A DNA stretch of 64,000 bases from Prevotella sp. Its GTDB lineage: Bacteria; Bacteroidota; Bacteroidia; Bacteroidales; Bacteroidaceae. Below are positions 10,215 to 17,968 of this stretch, one piece after another. The stretch is from contig JAEEQB010000010.1 in assembly GCA_016285075.1 (NCBI GenBank), positions 1 through 64,000 on the forward strand. Reading direction: 5' to 3'. The notes below the pieces were generated by a model, which was given only the letters and a program-made list of their open reading frames with translations, was not told where the DNA came from and made no database searches. The translations under genes were made by a program, and so were the position numbers. The stretch's first letter is position 1; each line of letters starts with the position of its first letter.

Positions 10215-11165
10215 TTAACTTAGCTCAAGCATCCTTTCTATAGGCTTTACAGCCTCTTTGGCTATCTCAGGATCAATCTCTATTTGAGGACTTTCAGTCA
10301 TTAAGCAATCATAAACCTTTTCCAGCGTGTTCATCTTCATATACTGACACTCGTTACAGCTGCATTCCAGGCCGCTCTCGCTGATTTCAGGAGGCACAGG
10401 GATAAACAGCTTGTCAGGACAAGTACGCTGCATCTCGTGAAGAATACCGGCCTCTGTAGCCACAATAAACTGCTTCTCATCACTCTGCTGAGCATACTTC
10501 AGCATCGTTGCCGTACTTCCTTTCACATCAGCAATAGCAAGAACAGGTGCCTTACACTCCAGATGAGCCATTACTACAGCATCGGGATACTGTTGTTTCA
10601 ATTCCAGTATTTTTGTTACTGAGAAACGCTCATGCACATGACAACCACCATTCCACAGCAGCATCTGCCTACCCGTCACTTCGTTGATATAGTTTCCCAG
10701 GTTATAGTCGGGTCCGAAAATCAGCTTCGCATCTTGTGGCAACTGATCTATCACTTTCTTCGCATTGCCGGAAGTAACAACCACATCGGTCAGTGCCTTT
10801 ACTGCAGCAGTTGTATTGACATAAGACACCACCTGATAACCAGGATGCTCATCCTTGAATTTCTTCAGGTCCTCAGCCTTGCAGGAGTCAGCCAGAGAGC
10901 AGCCTGCATTCAAGTCAGGACAGAGCACGGTCTTCTCTGGTGAAAGCAACTTACAAGTTTCCGCCATAAAGTGCACGCCACACATCACCATCACTTTTGC
11001 ATCTGTCTCAGCAGCCTTGCGGGCCAAGGCTAACGAGTCGCCTACAAAGTCGGCTATCTCTTGAATATCGCCTACTGTGTAATAATGTGCCAGGATGATG
11101 GCATCTTTCTCCTTGCACATTCTGCGAATCTCAGCTTTCAGGTCTTTTTCCTTTTTCAACATCAC
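10215..11165 (-). CDS. nadA: Quinolinate synthase
   Basis: 316 residues, the normal length. It condenses iminoaspartate and dihydroxyacetone phosphate to quinolinate in NAD biosynthesis, using a [4Fe-4S] cluster. Visible family features are AIILAHYYTVGDIQEIADFVGDS near the N-terminus, VMCGVHFMAETCKLL, CPDLNAGCSLADSC, HLECKAPVLAIAD, and the C-terminal Cys cluster ECSCNECQYM. The cluster ligands are expected within these Cys-containing segments. It stands alone here without nadB or nadC. The promoter was not identified. Its upstream region is the DnaA-box cluster described separately. Confidence 0.96.
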   Translation of the reverse strand: MMLKKEKDLKAEIRRMCKEKDAIILAHYYTVGDIQEIADFVGDSLALARKAAETDAKVMVMCGVHFMAETCKLLSPEKTVLCPDLNAGCSLADSCKAEDLKKFKDEHPGYQVVSYVNTTAAVKALTDVVVTSGNAKKVIDQLPQDAKLIFGPDYNLGNYINEVTGRQMLLWNGGCHVHERFSVTKILELKQQYPDAVVMAHLECKAPVLAIADVKGSTATMLKYAQQSDEKQFIVATEAGILHEMQRTCPDKLFIPVPPEISESGLECSCNECQYMKMNTLEKVYDCLMTESPQIEIDPEIAKEAVKPIERMLELS

Positions 11166-11294
11166 ATTATCTTTTTATTTTCTTTTTTTATTTTGAAATG
11201 AAAAGTAGAAATGATTGGTATGATGTGGCGTTGATTCGTTGATAAGTATTTGCACTTTTTCTTGGCTGGTAACTTTTCAACTTGTGGTTTTCCA

Positions 11295-11534
11295 TTGTCC
11301 ACACACGCTGTTCATATTAACTGACTGGCTTATTGACAGCTGCATCAGTTATCCACAATTTCTAAATTTGGTGCAAATTTAATAAGTTTATATCTTTTTC
11401 CATCAAAAAAGCGTGGAAAACTTTCAAAAAACTAAAGAATAACGTTGTTAATATGCCCATACCACCTCTTTGCGAATGTAATTATGTGAATAAAAAGTGA
11501 GTTATCCACAGGTTTATCCACACACTTTTCCACA
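11295..11534. other. oriC: Candidate chromosomal replication origin (DnaA-box cluster)
   Basis: Three exact DnaA boxes TTATCCACA lie on the plus strand at 11349-11357, 11502-11510 and 11514-11522. One-mismatch boxes are TTGTCCACA at 11295-11303, TTTTCCACA at 11526-11534, and the inverted TGTGAATAA at 11485-11493. AT-rich tracts lie between and beyond them (about 11376-11400 and 11545-11575). The cluster fills a 465-bp intergenic space between the divergent nadA and GH115 genes. No dnaA gene is seen nearby, but in many Bacteroidota dnaA is not adjacent to oriC. Box density is the evidence; strand-skew inversion could not be computed. Confidence 0.6.
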
Positions 11535-11594
11535 ATTGTGACCAAATTTAAAGCTTGTGAAACATATATAAATAAGCTGTGACTGTTTTTTTCA

Positions 11595-11602
11595 TAATTT
11601 TG
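11595..11602 (+). promoter_or_regulatory. -7 box of the GH115 gene
   Basis: TAATTTTG, 28 bp before the ATG at 11631, just to the right of the DnaA-box cluster. Confidence 0.6.
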
Positions 11603-11630
11603 CAGCAGAAAAACCTAACCATCATTTAAT

Positions 11631-14111
11631 ATGAGAAGAATTATATCACTATTCACGATGTTGAGTGTGGCCTTTGTTGCTTGGGCAGCAGAGCCGTTTA
11701 TCGTATTTCAGCCGCAGGATAATGCATTAAGAATTACAAGTGCCAAAATCATTGTTGAAAAGAATGAGCATGCTTGTGTGCAGCATGCTGTTAACAATCT
11801 GACTACTGACCTTCAGAAGGTAACAGGGCAGGGCAGGGTAGATGCTGACGTTACTATTTTAATAGGTACGTTAGGAACAAACAAGCAAATAGACCAATGG
11901 GTGCGCAAAGGTGTATTGCCTGACCTGAAAGGTAAAATCGAGAAATATATCATAAAGACTATTGACAATCAGCTTGTCATTGCCGGTAGCGATAAGCGTG
12001 GAACAGTGTTTGGTATCTACGAATTGTCGCAGCAGATAGGTGTATCACCTTGGTACTATTGGGCTGATGTACCTATTATCCATCGCGATGAGTTGTTTGT
12101 TAAGAGCGGTGAATATACGGACGGTGAACCGAATGTTCGCTATCGTGGACTCTTTCTCAACGATGAGGCTCCTTGTTTGACTACATGGGTCAAGAACACA
12201 TTTGGTACAGATTACGGCGGTCATGAGTTCTATGAGAAAGTGTTTGAACTGATTCTCCGTCTGAAGGGAAATTTCCTTTGGCCCGCCATGTGGGGATGGG
12301 CTTTCTATGCCGATGATCCTGAGAATTCAAAGCTTGCCGACCAGATGGGTATTATCATTGGCACCAGTCATCACGAGCCTATGGCACGAAACCATCAGGA
12401 GTGGGCACGTCACCGTAGGGAGTATGGTGCATGGAACTACGATACCAATCAGCAAGTACTCGACCGTTTCTTCCGTGAGGGCATCGAACGAATGAAACAT
12501 ACTGACGACATTGTGACTATTGGCATGCGTGGTGATGGCGATGAGGCCATGAGTAAGGATGCTGATACGAAGCTTCTGGAAAAGATTGTTGAGAACCAGC
12601 GTAAGATCATCAAGGAGGTCACGGGTCGTCCTGCCAAGGAGACAACACAAGTATGGGCACTTTACAAAGAAGTTCTTGACTATTATGATAAAGGTATGCG
12701 CGTGCCTGACGATGTGCTTATCCTGCTTTGCGATGACAACTGGGGCGACATCCGTCGAGTGCCGAATTTGAAGGAACGTCAGCATCCTGGCGGCTGGGGA
12801 CTCTATTATCATGTTGACTATGTGGGTGCTCCCCGTAATTCCAAATGGTTGAACGTCACCCCTTCTCAGAATATGTGGGAGCAGCTGACGTTGGCTTCTG
12901 ATTATGGACTGGATCGTATGTGGGTGTTGAATGTAGGCGACCTGAAACCAATGGAATATCCTATCACACTGTTCATGGATATGGCATGGAATCCGCGTTC
13001 CGTCAGTCCTGATGTGGTTTCTACCCACACCCGTCCCTTCTGTGTTCAGCAGTTCGGTGAAGACCAGGCCGACGAGGCAGCTCGCATCCTGAATCTTTGT
13101 TGCAAGCTTGCCGGTCGTTCTACGGCTGAGATGCTCGATGCACGTACCTATAATGTAAAGACAGGAGAATGGAATCAGGTAGCTAATGAGTATATGCGCT
13201 TGGAGGCTGAGGCTCTGCGTCAGTATCTCACCCTGCAACCACAGTATCGTGATGCTTACCAGCAGATTATTCTCTTCCCAGTACAGGCCATGTCGAACAT
13301 TTATCAGATGTATTATGCTCAGGCCATGAACCGTTGGCTGTACGAAAAAGGTGATGCCGAGTGTAATGTTTGGGCTGATCGTGTAGCAGAAGCCTTTCAT
13401 CGTGATTCCTTACTCTGTGCTTCCTACAATCACGATATTGCTGGTGGAAAGTGGAACGGCATGATGATTCAGAAGCATATAGGTTATCGTTCATGGAACG
13501 ATAATTTCCCTCGTGACATCCTGCCTCGTACTTCTCGCATAGAAGAGCCTCAGGCTGGTGGCTTCACTTTTGAAATGCAGGGTGGGGTAGTGGTGATGGA
13601 AGCAGAACACTATTACGAATCCAAGGCTGCGCCAAACACTCAGTGGACGGTCATTCCTTTCATGGGCCGTACACGTAGTGCCATGACTTTGATGCCTTAT
13701 ACAGAAGGTAACGTGAAGGGTTCATCGCTGACCTATCGTTTCCGTGCTCCTCAGGATAAAAAGATGGTACGTGTAAGAGTAGTGACAAAATCCACACTCG
13801 ACTATCTGAACAAGGGTGGCTTGACGTTTACCGTTCAGTTGGATAATGGAGAACCACAAACCGTCAACTTCAATCAGCGTCTGAACGAGAACCCAGAGAA
13901 CATCCATTCCGTTTACTATCCCACTGTAGCACGCCGTGTGGTAGAGAGTGTGGTCACGCTGCCTGCTGGTAGTTCCGCGGATGTCCACTCGCTGACGCTC
14001 AGCCCTCAGGATCCTGCCATCGTTTTCGAGAAAGTCATCGTCGAGGCTGAAGGTCATGAGTGGCAACCATCCTATCTCTTTGGCAACGAGTCCGACTACA
14101 CCCGAAAGTAG
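11631..14111 (+). CDS. GH115 xylan alpha-glucuronidase
   Basis: 826 residues with a signal peptide (IISLFTMLSVAFVAWAAE). After an N-terminal domain (VTILIGTLGTNKQIDQ, AGSDKRGTVFGIYELSQQIG), the catalytic region begins with VRYRGLFLNDEAPCLTTW and continues with LKGNFLWPAMWGWAF, IGTSHHEPMARNHQEW, TIGMRGDGDEAMS and DNWGDIRRVPN, all characteristic of GH115. A C-terminal beta-sandwich (from about residue 640) carries VVVMEAEHYYE. GH115 enzymes remove glucuronic acid or 4-O-methylglucuronic acid from internal xylose residues of glucuronoxylan, acting outside the cytoplasm or in the periplasm. It is monocistronic with its own promoter and terminator. Confidence 0.92.
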   Translation: MRRIISLFTMLSVAFVAWAAEPFIVFQPQDNALRITSAKIIVEKNEHACVQHAVNNLTTDLQKVTGQGRVDADVTILIGTLGTNKQIDQWVRKGVLPDLKGKIEKYIIKTIDNQLVIAGSDKRGTVFGIYELSQQIGVSPWYYWADVPIIHRDELFVKSGEYTDGEPNVRYRGLFLNDEAPCLTTWVKNTFGTDYGGHEFYEKVFELILRLKGNFLWPAMWGWAFYADDPENSKLADQMGIIIGTSHHEPMARNHQEWARHRREYGAWNYDTNQQVLDRFFREGIERMKHTDDIVTIGMRGDGDEAMSKDADTKLLEKIVENQRKIIKEVTGRPAKETTQVWALYKEVLDYYDKGMRVPDDVLILLCDDNWGDIRRVPNLKERQHPGGWGLYYHVDYVGAPRNSKWLNVTPSQNMWEQLTLASDYGLDRMWVLNVGDLKPMEYPITLFMDMAWNPRSVSPDVVSTHTRPFCVQQFGEDQADEAARILNLCCKLAGRSTAEMLDARTYNVKTGEWNQVANEYMRLEAEALRQYLTLQPQYRDAYQQIILFPVQAMSNIYQMYYAQAMNRWLYEKGDAECNVWADRVAEAFHRDSLLCASYNHDIAGGKWNGMMIQKHIGYRSWNDNFPRDILPRTSRIEEPQAGGFTFEMQGGVVVMEAEHYYESKAAPNTQWTVIPFMGRTRSAMTLMPYTEGNVKGSSLTYRFRAPQDKKMVRVRVVTKSTLDYLNKGGLTFTVQLDNGEPQTVNFNQRLNENPENIHSVYYPTVARRVVESVVTLPAGSSADVHSLTLSPQDPAIVFEKVIVEAEGHEWQPSYLFGNESDYTRK

Positions 14112-14140
14112 TCAGTGTATTCTCAAAAATAGAAAAAAAC

Positions 14141-14170
14141 AGCCGGAAGTTTTGTGCTTTCGGCTTTTTT
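14141..14170 (+). terminator. GH115 terminator
   Basis: The hairpin AGCCGGAAG / CTTTCGGCT (one G-T pair) is followed by six T residues ending at 14170, 30 bp after the GH115 stop and directly ahead of the next promoter. Confidence 0.8.
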
Positions 14171-14173
14171 GTG

Positions 14174-14181
14174 TACATTTG
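14174..14181 (+). promoter_or_regulatory. -7 box of the PD-(D/E)XK nuclease gene
   Basis: TACATTTG, 23 bp before the ATG at 14205. It supports that start rather than the longer open frame from 14154, whose start lies upstream of the box. Confidence 0.6.
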
Positions 14182-14204
14182 CAACCGAATTGATTTACTT
14201 CGAC

Positions 14205-15119
14205 ATGGAAGAGCTTACTGGAAGATACATCAATCCCTACACCGACTACGGCTTCAAGTACCTTTTCGGCACTGAGCCTAACAAGGAGTTTACACTTGCC
14301 CTCATCAACGCATTGCTGCGGGGCAAGGAGGTCATCAAGTCGCTTACTTTGCTGCCTACAGAGCAGCTGGGCGATACTCAGGAAGATCGTCGTGCCGTTT
14401 TCGATGTATACTGCGAAAACGAGAAGGGAGACAAGATTATCATTGAGATGCAAAAGGCAGACCAGCAATATTTTAAGGATCGGAGTATCTATTATTCTTC
14501 TTTTCCCATCCGTCAGCAAGGTTTGAAAGGTAGTTGGCGCTTCGGCCTGAAAGCCGTCTATACCATCGGTATCCTCGACTTCGTATTCGATGAAGACCAG
14601 GACGATGAAGAATACTACCATCACGTAGTAAAACTGATGGACGTGAAGAAAAAAGAAGTGTTTTACGACAATCTGACCTACATCTACTTGGAGATGCCTA
14701 AGTTCAAGAAGACAGAGGCCGAGTTGGATTCACTCTTCGATAAGTGGCTCTATGCCTTGAAGAATCTTCCGAAGCTGTTGGAACGGCCTGCTGCACTGCA
14801 GGAGCGCATCTTCAAAAAGTTCTTCGATGTGGCTGAGACAGCCAACCTTTCAAAGGAAGAATTTGCCAAGTATTTCGAGAGCGAGAAAGTCTACTATGAT
14901 ATGGATGGAGCTTTTCGTACTGCAACTGCCAAAGGTTTGGCCCAAGGTATAGCTCAAGGTATGGCTCAAGGTATGGCCAAAGGTTTGGCTCAAGGTATCG
15001 AACAAGGCAGAGAAGAGTCCAAACGTGAGAACGCAAGTAGGATGAAAGCTCTTGGGCTAACACCAGATGTAATAGCACAAGTAACTGGTCTTTCAGAGGA
15101 AGAAATAAAACAGTTATAA
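14205..15119 (+). CDS. PD-(D/E)XK nuclease family transposase-like (Rpn) protein
   Basis: 304 residues. The N-terminus (RYINPYTDYGFKYLFG, then NKEFTLALINALL) and the nuclease core AVFDVYCENEKGDKIIIEMQKA fit the PDDEXK_2/Rpn family, with the Asp of FDVY and the E-x-Q of IIEMQKA as predicted catalytic residues. Family members are described as recombination-promoting nucleases or 'putative transposases' and are expanded in Prevotella and Bacteroides. Near the C-terminus is a run of AQG[IM] repeats (about residues 250-270), followed by a helix-turn-helix-like GLTPDVIAQVTGLSEEEI, a common tail in this family. No inverted repeats or target duplications were seen around it. Confidence 0.85.
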   Translation: MEELTGRYINPYTDYGFKYLFGTEPNKEFTLALINALLRGKEVIKSLTLLPTEQLGDTQEDRRAVFDVYCENEKGDKIIIEMQKADQQYFKDRSIYYSSFPIRQQGLKGSWRFGLKAVYTIGILDFVFDEDQDDEEYYHHVVKLMDVKKKEVFYDNLTYIYLEMPKFKKTEAELDSLFDKWLYALKNLPKLLERPAALQERIFKKFFDVAETANLSKEEFAKYFESEKVYYDMDGAFRTATAKGLAQGIAQGMAQGMAKGLAQGIEQGREESKRENASRMKALGLTPDVIAQVTGLSEEEIKQL

Positions 15120-15243
15120 ATCATAATTTCATTATCTGACAAAGTAATGACTGGATGTCCTCTTTCTATGAAAGGATTATGTTAAAATAGAACAAGGATA
15201 TTAATAAAAACGAAATCATTTCTTTATTTGAGAAAAAAAGGCC

Positions 15244-15251
15244 TAATTTTG
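15244..15251 (+). promoter_or_regulatory. -7 box of the OmpH-like gene
   Basis: TAATTTTG, 29 bp upstream of the ATG at 15281, within the 161-bp gap after the nuclease gene. Confidence 0.6.
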
Positions 15252-15280
15252 TGGGCTGAAAAATCAAAATAGGAAAGAGA

Positions 15281-15826
15281 ATGAAGAAAATAGTTCTATT
15301 GATACTTACCTGCCTGTGCTTGACTGTCTATGCACAGGATTCTACACAGACAGATACACTGGCAACAATCAAGTTTGGTTATCTGAGCTATCAGCGTGCG
15401 CTGCAGCAGATGCGAGGCTACGAAGAGGCTCAGCAGAGCCTGTTGCAGCTACGTGCTCAATATAATGCTGAACTTCGACGTGTGGAGGAAGACTTCAACC
15501 GCAAGTACGAGGAGTTCTTAGAGGGTCGTGCCGACTTTCCTCCAACCATCCTGCGTAAACGGCAGACTGAACTACAGGAGATGATGGATCGTAACATTGC
15601 TTTCCGTGAACAGAGCAAGCGCGAACTAGCCGATGCCGAGGAAAAGGTGATGGAACCTCTCCGCAAGAAGCTTCGCGAAACCATTGCCCTCGTGGCAGTG
15701 CAACAGGGCTTTGCTTTTGTGCTCAATACTGATTCCGATGCCTGCCCTTACATCAATCCCCTCCTTGGTCAGGATATTAATGACGAGGTCAATGAACAAC
15801 TGAATTCAGTTCATAGTTCATTATAG
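15281..15826 (+). CDS. OmpH/Skp family periplasmic chaperone
   Basis: 181 residues with a signal peptide (IVLLILTCLCLTVYAQ). The mature protein opens with IKFGYLSYQRALQQM, then a long charged coiled-coil (about residues 50-130: many E, R, Q and K), and ends with the conserved VALVAVQQGFAFVLNTD and YINPLLGQDIN. Skp/OmpH proteins are trimeric, tentacled chaperones for unfolded outer-membrane proteins. The last few codons (FVHSSL) lie in the TTCATAG repeat tract that fills the gap to murI, so the C-terminus has probably been altered by repeat expansion. Confidence 0.9.
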   Translation: MKKIVLLILTCLCLTVYAQDSTQTDTLATIKFGYLSYQRALQQMRGYEEAQQSLLQLRAQYNAELRRVEEDFNRKYEEFLEGRADFPPTILRKRQTELQEMMDRNIAFREQSKRELADAEEKVMEPLRKKLRETIALVAVQQGFAFVLNTDSDACPYINPLLGQDINDEVNEQLNSVHSSL

Positions 15827-15912
15827 TTCATAGTTCATAATTCATAGTTCATAGTTCACTACAGTTCATAGTGCATAATTCATAGTTCATAGTTCACAAT
15901 AGTTCATAGATT
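15806..15912 (+). repeat. TTCATAG tandem repeat tract
   Basis: About a dozen units of GTTCATA[GA] or close variants run from the last codons of the OmpH-like gene almost to the murI start. This is a simple-sequence tract open to slippage, and it sets the spacing between the two genes. No separate murI promoter box was seen within it. Confidence 0.75.
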
Positions 15913-15921
15913 GAAGCCCTG

Positions 15922-16740
15922 ATGTCACCAATAGGAATTTTCGACAGCGGTTATGGCGGTTTGACCATCCTTCACGGCATTCGCCAGTTGCTACCCGAGT
16001 ACGATTATCTGTATCTCGGCGACAATGCCCGTACGCCATACGGTCCCCGTTCGTTCGATGTGGTTTATGAATTTACCCGTCAGGCTGTTCAGAAGCTTTT
16101 TGAGTTGGGATGCCGTTTGGTCATCCTGGGATGCAACACTGCCTCGGCTAAGGCGCTACGTAGCATTCAGCAGAACGACCTGCCCAAGATTGATCCTGAT
16201 CGCCGCGTATTAGGTGTCATCCGTCCTACGGCTGAAGTCATCGGAATGCTGACGAAGACGCGCCATGTTGGGGTACTGGCTACTGAGGGTACGATCCGCA
16301 GTGAGAGCTATAATCTGGAAATCCATAAACTGTGGCCCGACATTCAGGTCTCTGGAGTGGCCTGTCCGTTTTGGGTGCCATTGGTAGAATACAACGAGGC
16401 CGACTCCCCTGGTGCCGATTATTTTGTGAAGAAACGTATAGACCAGATGATGCGTCTGGATCCTCAGATTGATACCATCATCCTTGGCTGCACCCACTAT
16501 CCACTGCTCATGCCGAAAATACTGAAGTACTTGCCTCAGGGTGTGCGCGTTGTGCCTCAAGGCGAATATGTGGCCGAGAGCCTGAAAGACTATCTGGAGC
16601 GTCACCCGCAGATGGAACAGTGTATTTCTAAGGGAGCCTCCGTTCGTTATTTCACCACCGAGAGTCCTGAACGCTTTGAGGAGCAGGCACGTGTCTTCCT
16701 GCACGAACCTGTTCAAGTTGAGAAAGTCACTCTGGAATAG
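15922..16740 (+). CDS. murI: Glutamate racemase
   Basis: 272 residues, normal length. It makes D-glutamate for peptidoglycan in the cytosol. Key motifs are FDSGYGGLTILHGI at the N-terminus, YLGDNARTPYG, the first catalytic Cys in LGCNTASAKA, and the second in IILGCTHYPLL. The ATG at 15922 is placed directly before SPIGIFDSGYGG. It probably shares a transcript with the OmpH-like gene through the repeat tract, a common arrangement in Bacteroidales, where ompH and murI are neighbours. Confidence 0.96.
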   Translation: MSPIGIFDSGYGGLTILHGIRQLLPEYDYLYLGDNARTPYGPRSFDVVYEFTRQAVQKLFELGCRLVILGCNTASAKALRSIQQNDLPKIDPDRRVLGVIRPTAEVIGMLTKTRHVGVLATEGTIRSESYNLEIHKLWPDIQVSGVACPFWVPLVEYNEADSPGADYFVKKRIDQMMRLDPQIDTIILGCTHYPLLMPKILKYLPQGVRVVPQGEYVAESLKDYLERHPQMEQCISKGASVRYFTTESPERFEEQARVFLHEPVQVEKVTLE

Positions 16741-16836
16741 TCCTCTTTTCAAGAAGGTTACTGACAGTAAAGCGAAAAAAAGTAACAAAGAAAGCAAATT
16801 TTTTACTTTTCACTTTTCACTTTTCACTTTTTTTTG

Positions 16837-16844
16837 TACCTTTG
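16837..16844 (+). promoter_or_regulatory. -7 box of tRNA-Gln
   Basis: TACCTTTG, 17 bp before the tRNA 5' end and preceded by ACTTTTC repeats (16804-16830) and a T-tract. Confidence 0.65.
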
Positions 16845-16861
16845 CAGCCGAATTCGTACAT

Positions 16862-16932
16862 TGGACGATGGTGTAATGGTAACACTACAGGTTTTGGTTC
16901 TGTCATTCCCGGTTCGAATCCGAGTCGTCCAA
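16862..16932 (+). tRNA. tRNA-Gln (anticodon TTG)
   Basis: A 71-nt cloverleaf: acceptor TGGACGA / TCGTCCA, D-arm GTGT / ACAC, anticodon stem ACAGG / TCTGT enclosing loop TTTTGGT (anticodon TTG), T-loop TTCGAAT. The T-stem (CCCGG / CCGAG) has one C-A mismatch at its second pair. CCA is not encoded. Its 3' half is overlapped on the other strand by the end of the DUF4435 gene. Confidence 0.93.
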
Positions 16933-17961
16933 CACCCTTTCCCCCTTCATCTCTTTTGTTGTATTAGTCTCTTCAAGATATGTTCTGATGTCCTGCTGCA
17001 TGCGTCTGAACGGTTCCGAGAGAATGTAGCCGTTGTTCTTCTTCAGCATGGCCTTCACGTCCTGCAACGAGTTTTCGTAGCAGGTCATTTCGTTGCGCTT
17101 CTGTGTCTTGTGGGCTTGCGAATGATAGATCTCCTGCTGTCGCTCCTGGCGTAGCAGATTACATACTTTCGAAAGGATGGGTGCAGCTATGGTGTCGAAC
17201 AGGTGATGACCCTGGATATATAAATAGGTAGTCTGGGGTGTTACTCCCAGATTCTTCAGTTCCTGTTTCAATGCCAGGAACTCCTCCTTTGCGTTTGGGA
17301 ACTGCCGTTGCAGGTCTCTCACCTTCACGCCTACCTTCCGTCTCAGGTTGATCAGTGAGGGTTCAGGTGACAGTACTGAAAAACCACCTGGGTCGGCTAT
17401 GCGGTTGAAGTCGCTGATGGAGAACTTGGAATAGTTTCCGTTCCTATAGAGCATAATGCTCCAGATGAACAGCGGGAACACAGCCTCGGAGAACTGGCTG
17501 AAATAGTCGCGGAAGTCGAATATCCGGTGGTCATTCAGAGTCACGCTCACACAGACGTTGTGCAGGCTTGGTGCATAGCACTGGTAGTTCTCTATTGCGT
17601 AGACATAGGTGTGGAACACGTAAGGACTGCCCAGTATCTTCTTCGATGTGTGAGTACGTCCTTGCATCAGGTAGTCATAGTCTGCATCCACACAGGCTAT
17701 CATGTCGCGTCCCAATGGTTCACCTTCCAGAAAGTTCATCAGCACCGATTTCTTACCTCTTGTCAGATTCACCTTCGATGGCAGCATCACTTCGAAATAT
17801 CGTTTGTCGTCCTCGAAGGGACTGAGCACAGTACGCCAGAAGTAAATGTCATCATAACTCTCGACGTAGGCAACAATCCTGCGTCTCGACTGTTTTGACT
17901 TCAGCGCGTTTGCAGCCTCGAAGTACTGGCTGTTGATATTGTCCCTTAACCGGCTCTTCAT
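16903..17961 (-). CDS. DUF4435 TOPRIM-like protein (AriB-like)
   Basis: 352 residues. The N-terminal region has TOPRIM hallmarks: a Glu in RRRIVAYVESYDDIYFW (E34) and a D-x-D in MIACVDADYDYL (D92, D94). It is followed by a conserved central DUF4435 region (HTYVYAIENYQCY, FSQFSEAVFPLFIW). In the PARIS anti-phage system, a DUF4435 protein (AriB) is an RNase held and released by an ABC-type ATPase (AriA); here such an ATPase lies 7 bp upstream on the same strand. The last ten codons are read antisense to tRNA-Gln. A function in defence is inferred from the pairing, not shown. No neighbouring integrase is visible. Confidence 0.8.
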   Translation of the reverse strand: MKSRLRDNINSQYFEAANALKSKQSRRRIVAYVESYDDIYFWRTVLSPFEDDKRYFEVMLPSKVNLTRGKKSVLMNFLEGEPLGRDMIACVDADYDYLMQGRTHTSKKILGSPYVFHTYVYAIENYQCYAPSLHNVCVSVTLNDHRIFDFRDYFSQFSEAVFPLFIWSIMLYRNGNYSKFSISDFNRIADPGGFSVLSPEPSLINLRRKVGVKVRDLQRQFPNAKEEFLALKQELKNLGVTPQTTYLYIQGHHLFDTIAAPILSKVCNLLRQERQQEIYHSQAHKTQKRNEMTCYENSLQDVKAMLKKNNGYILSEPFRRMQQDIRTYLEETNTTKEMKGERVLDDSDSNRE

Positions 17962-17968
17962 GCTTGCT

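Noticed and set aside
12327..13400. 357-codon minus-strand frame inside GH115
   Set aside because: Antisense to conserved GH115 catalytic segments, low-complexity residues and no start context.
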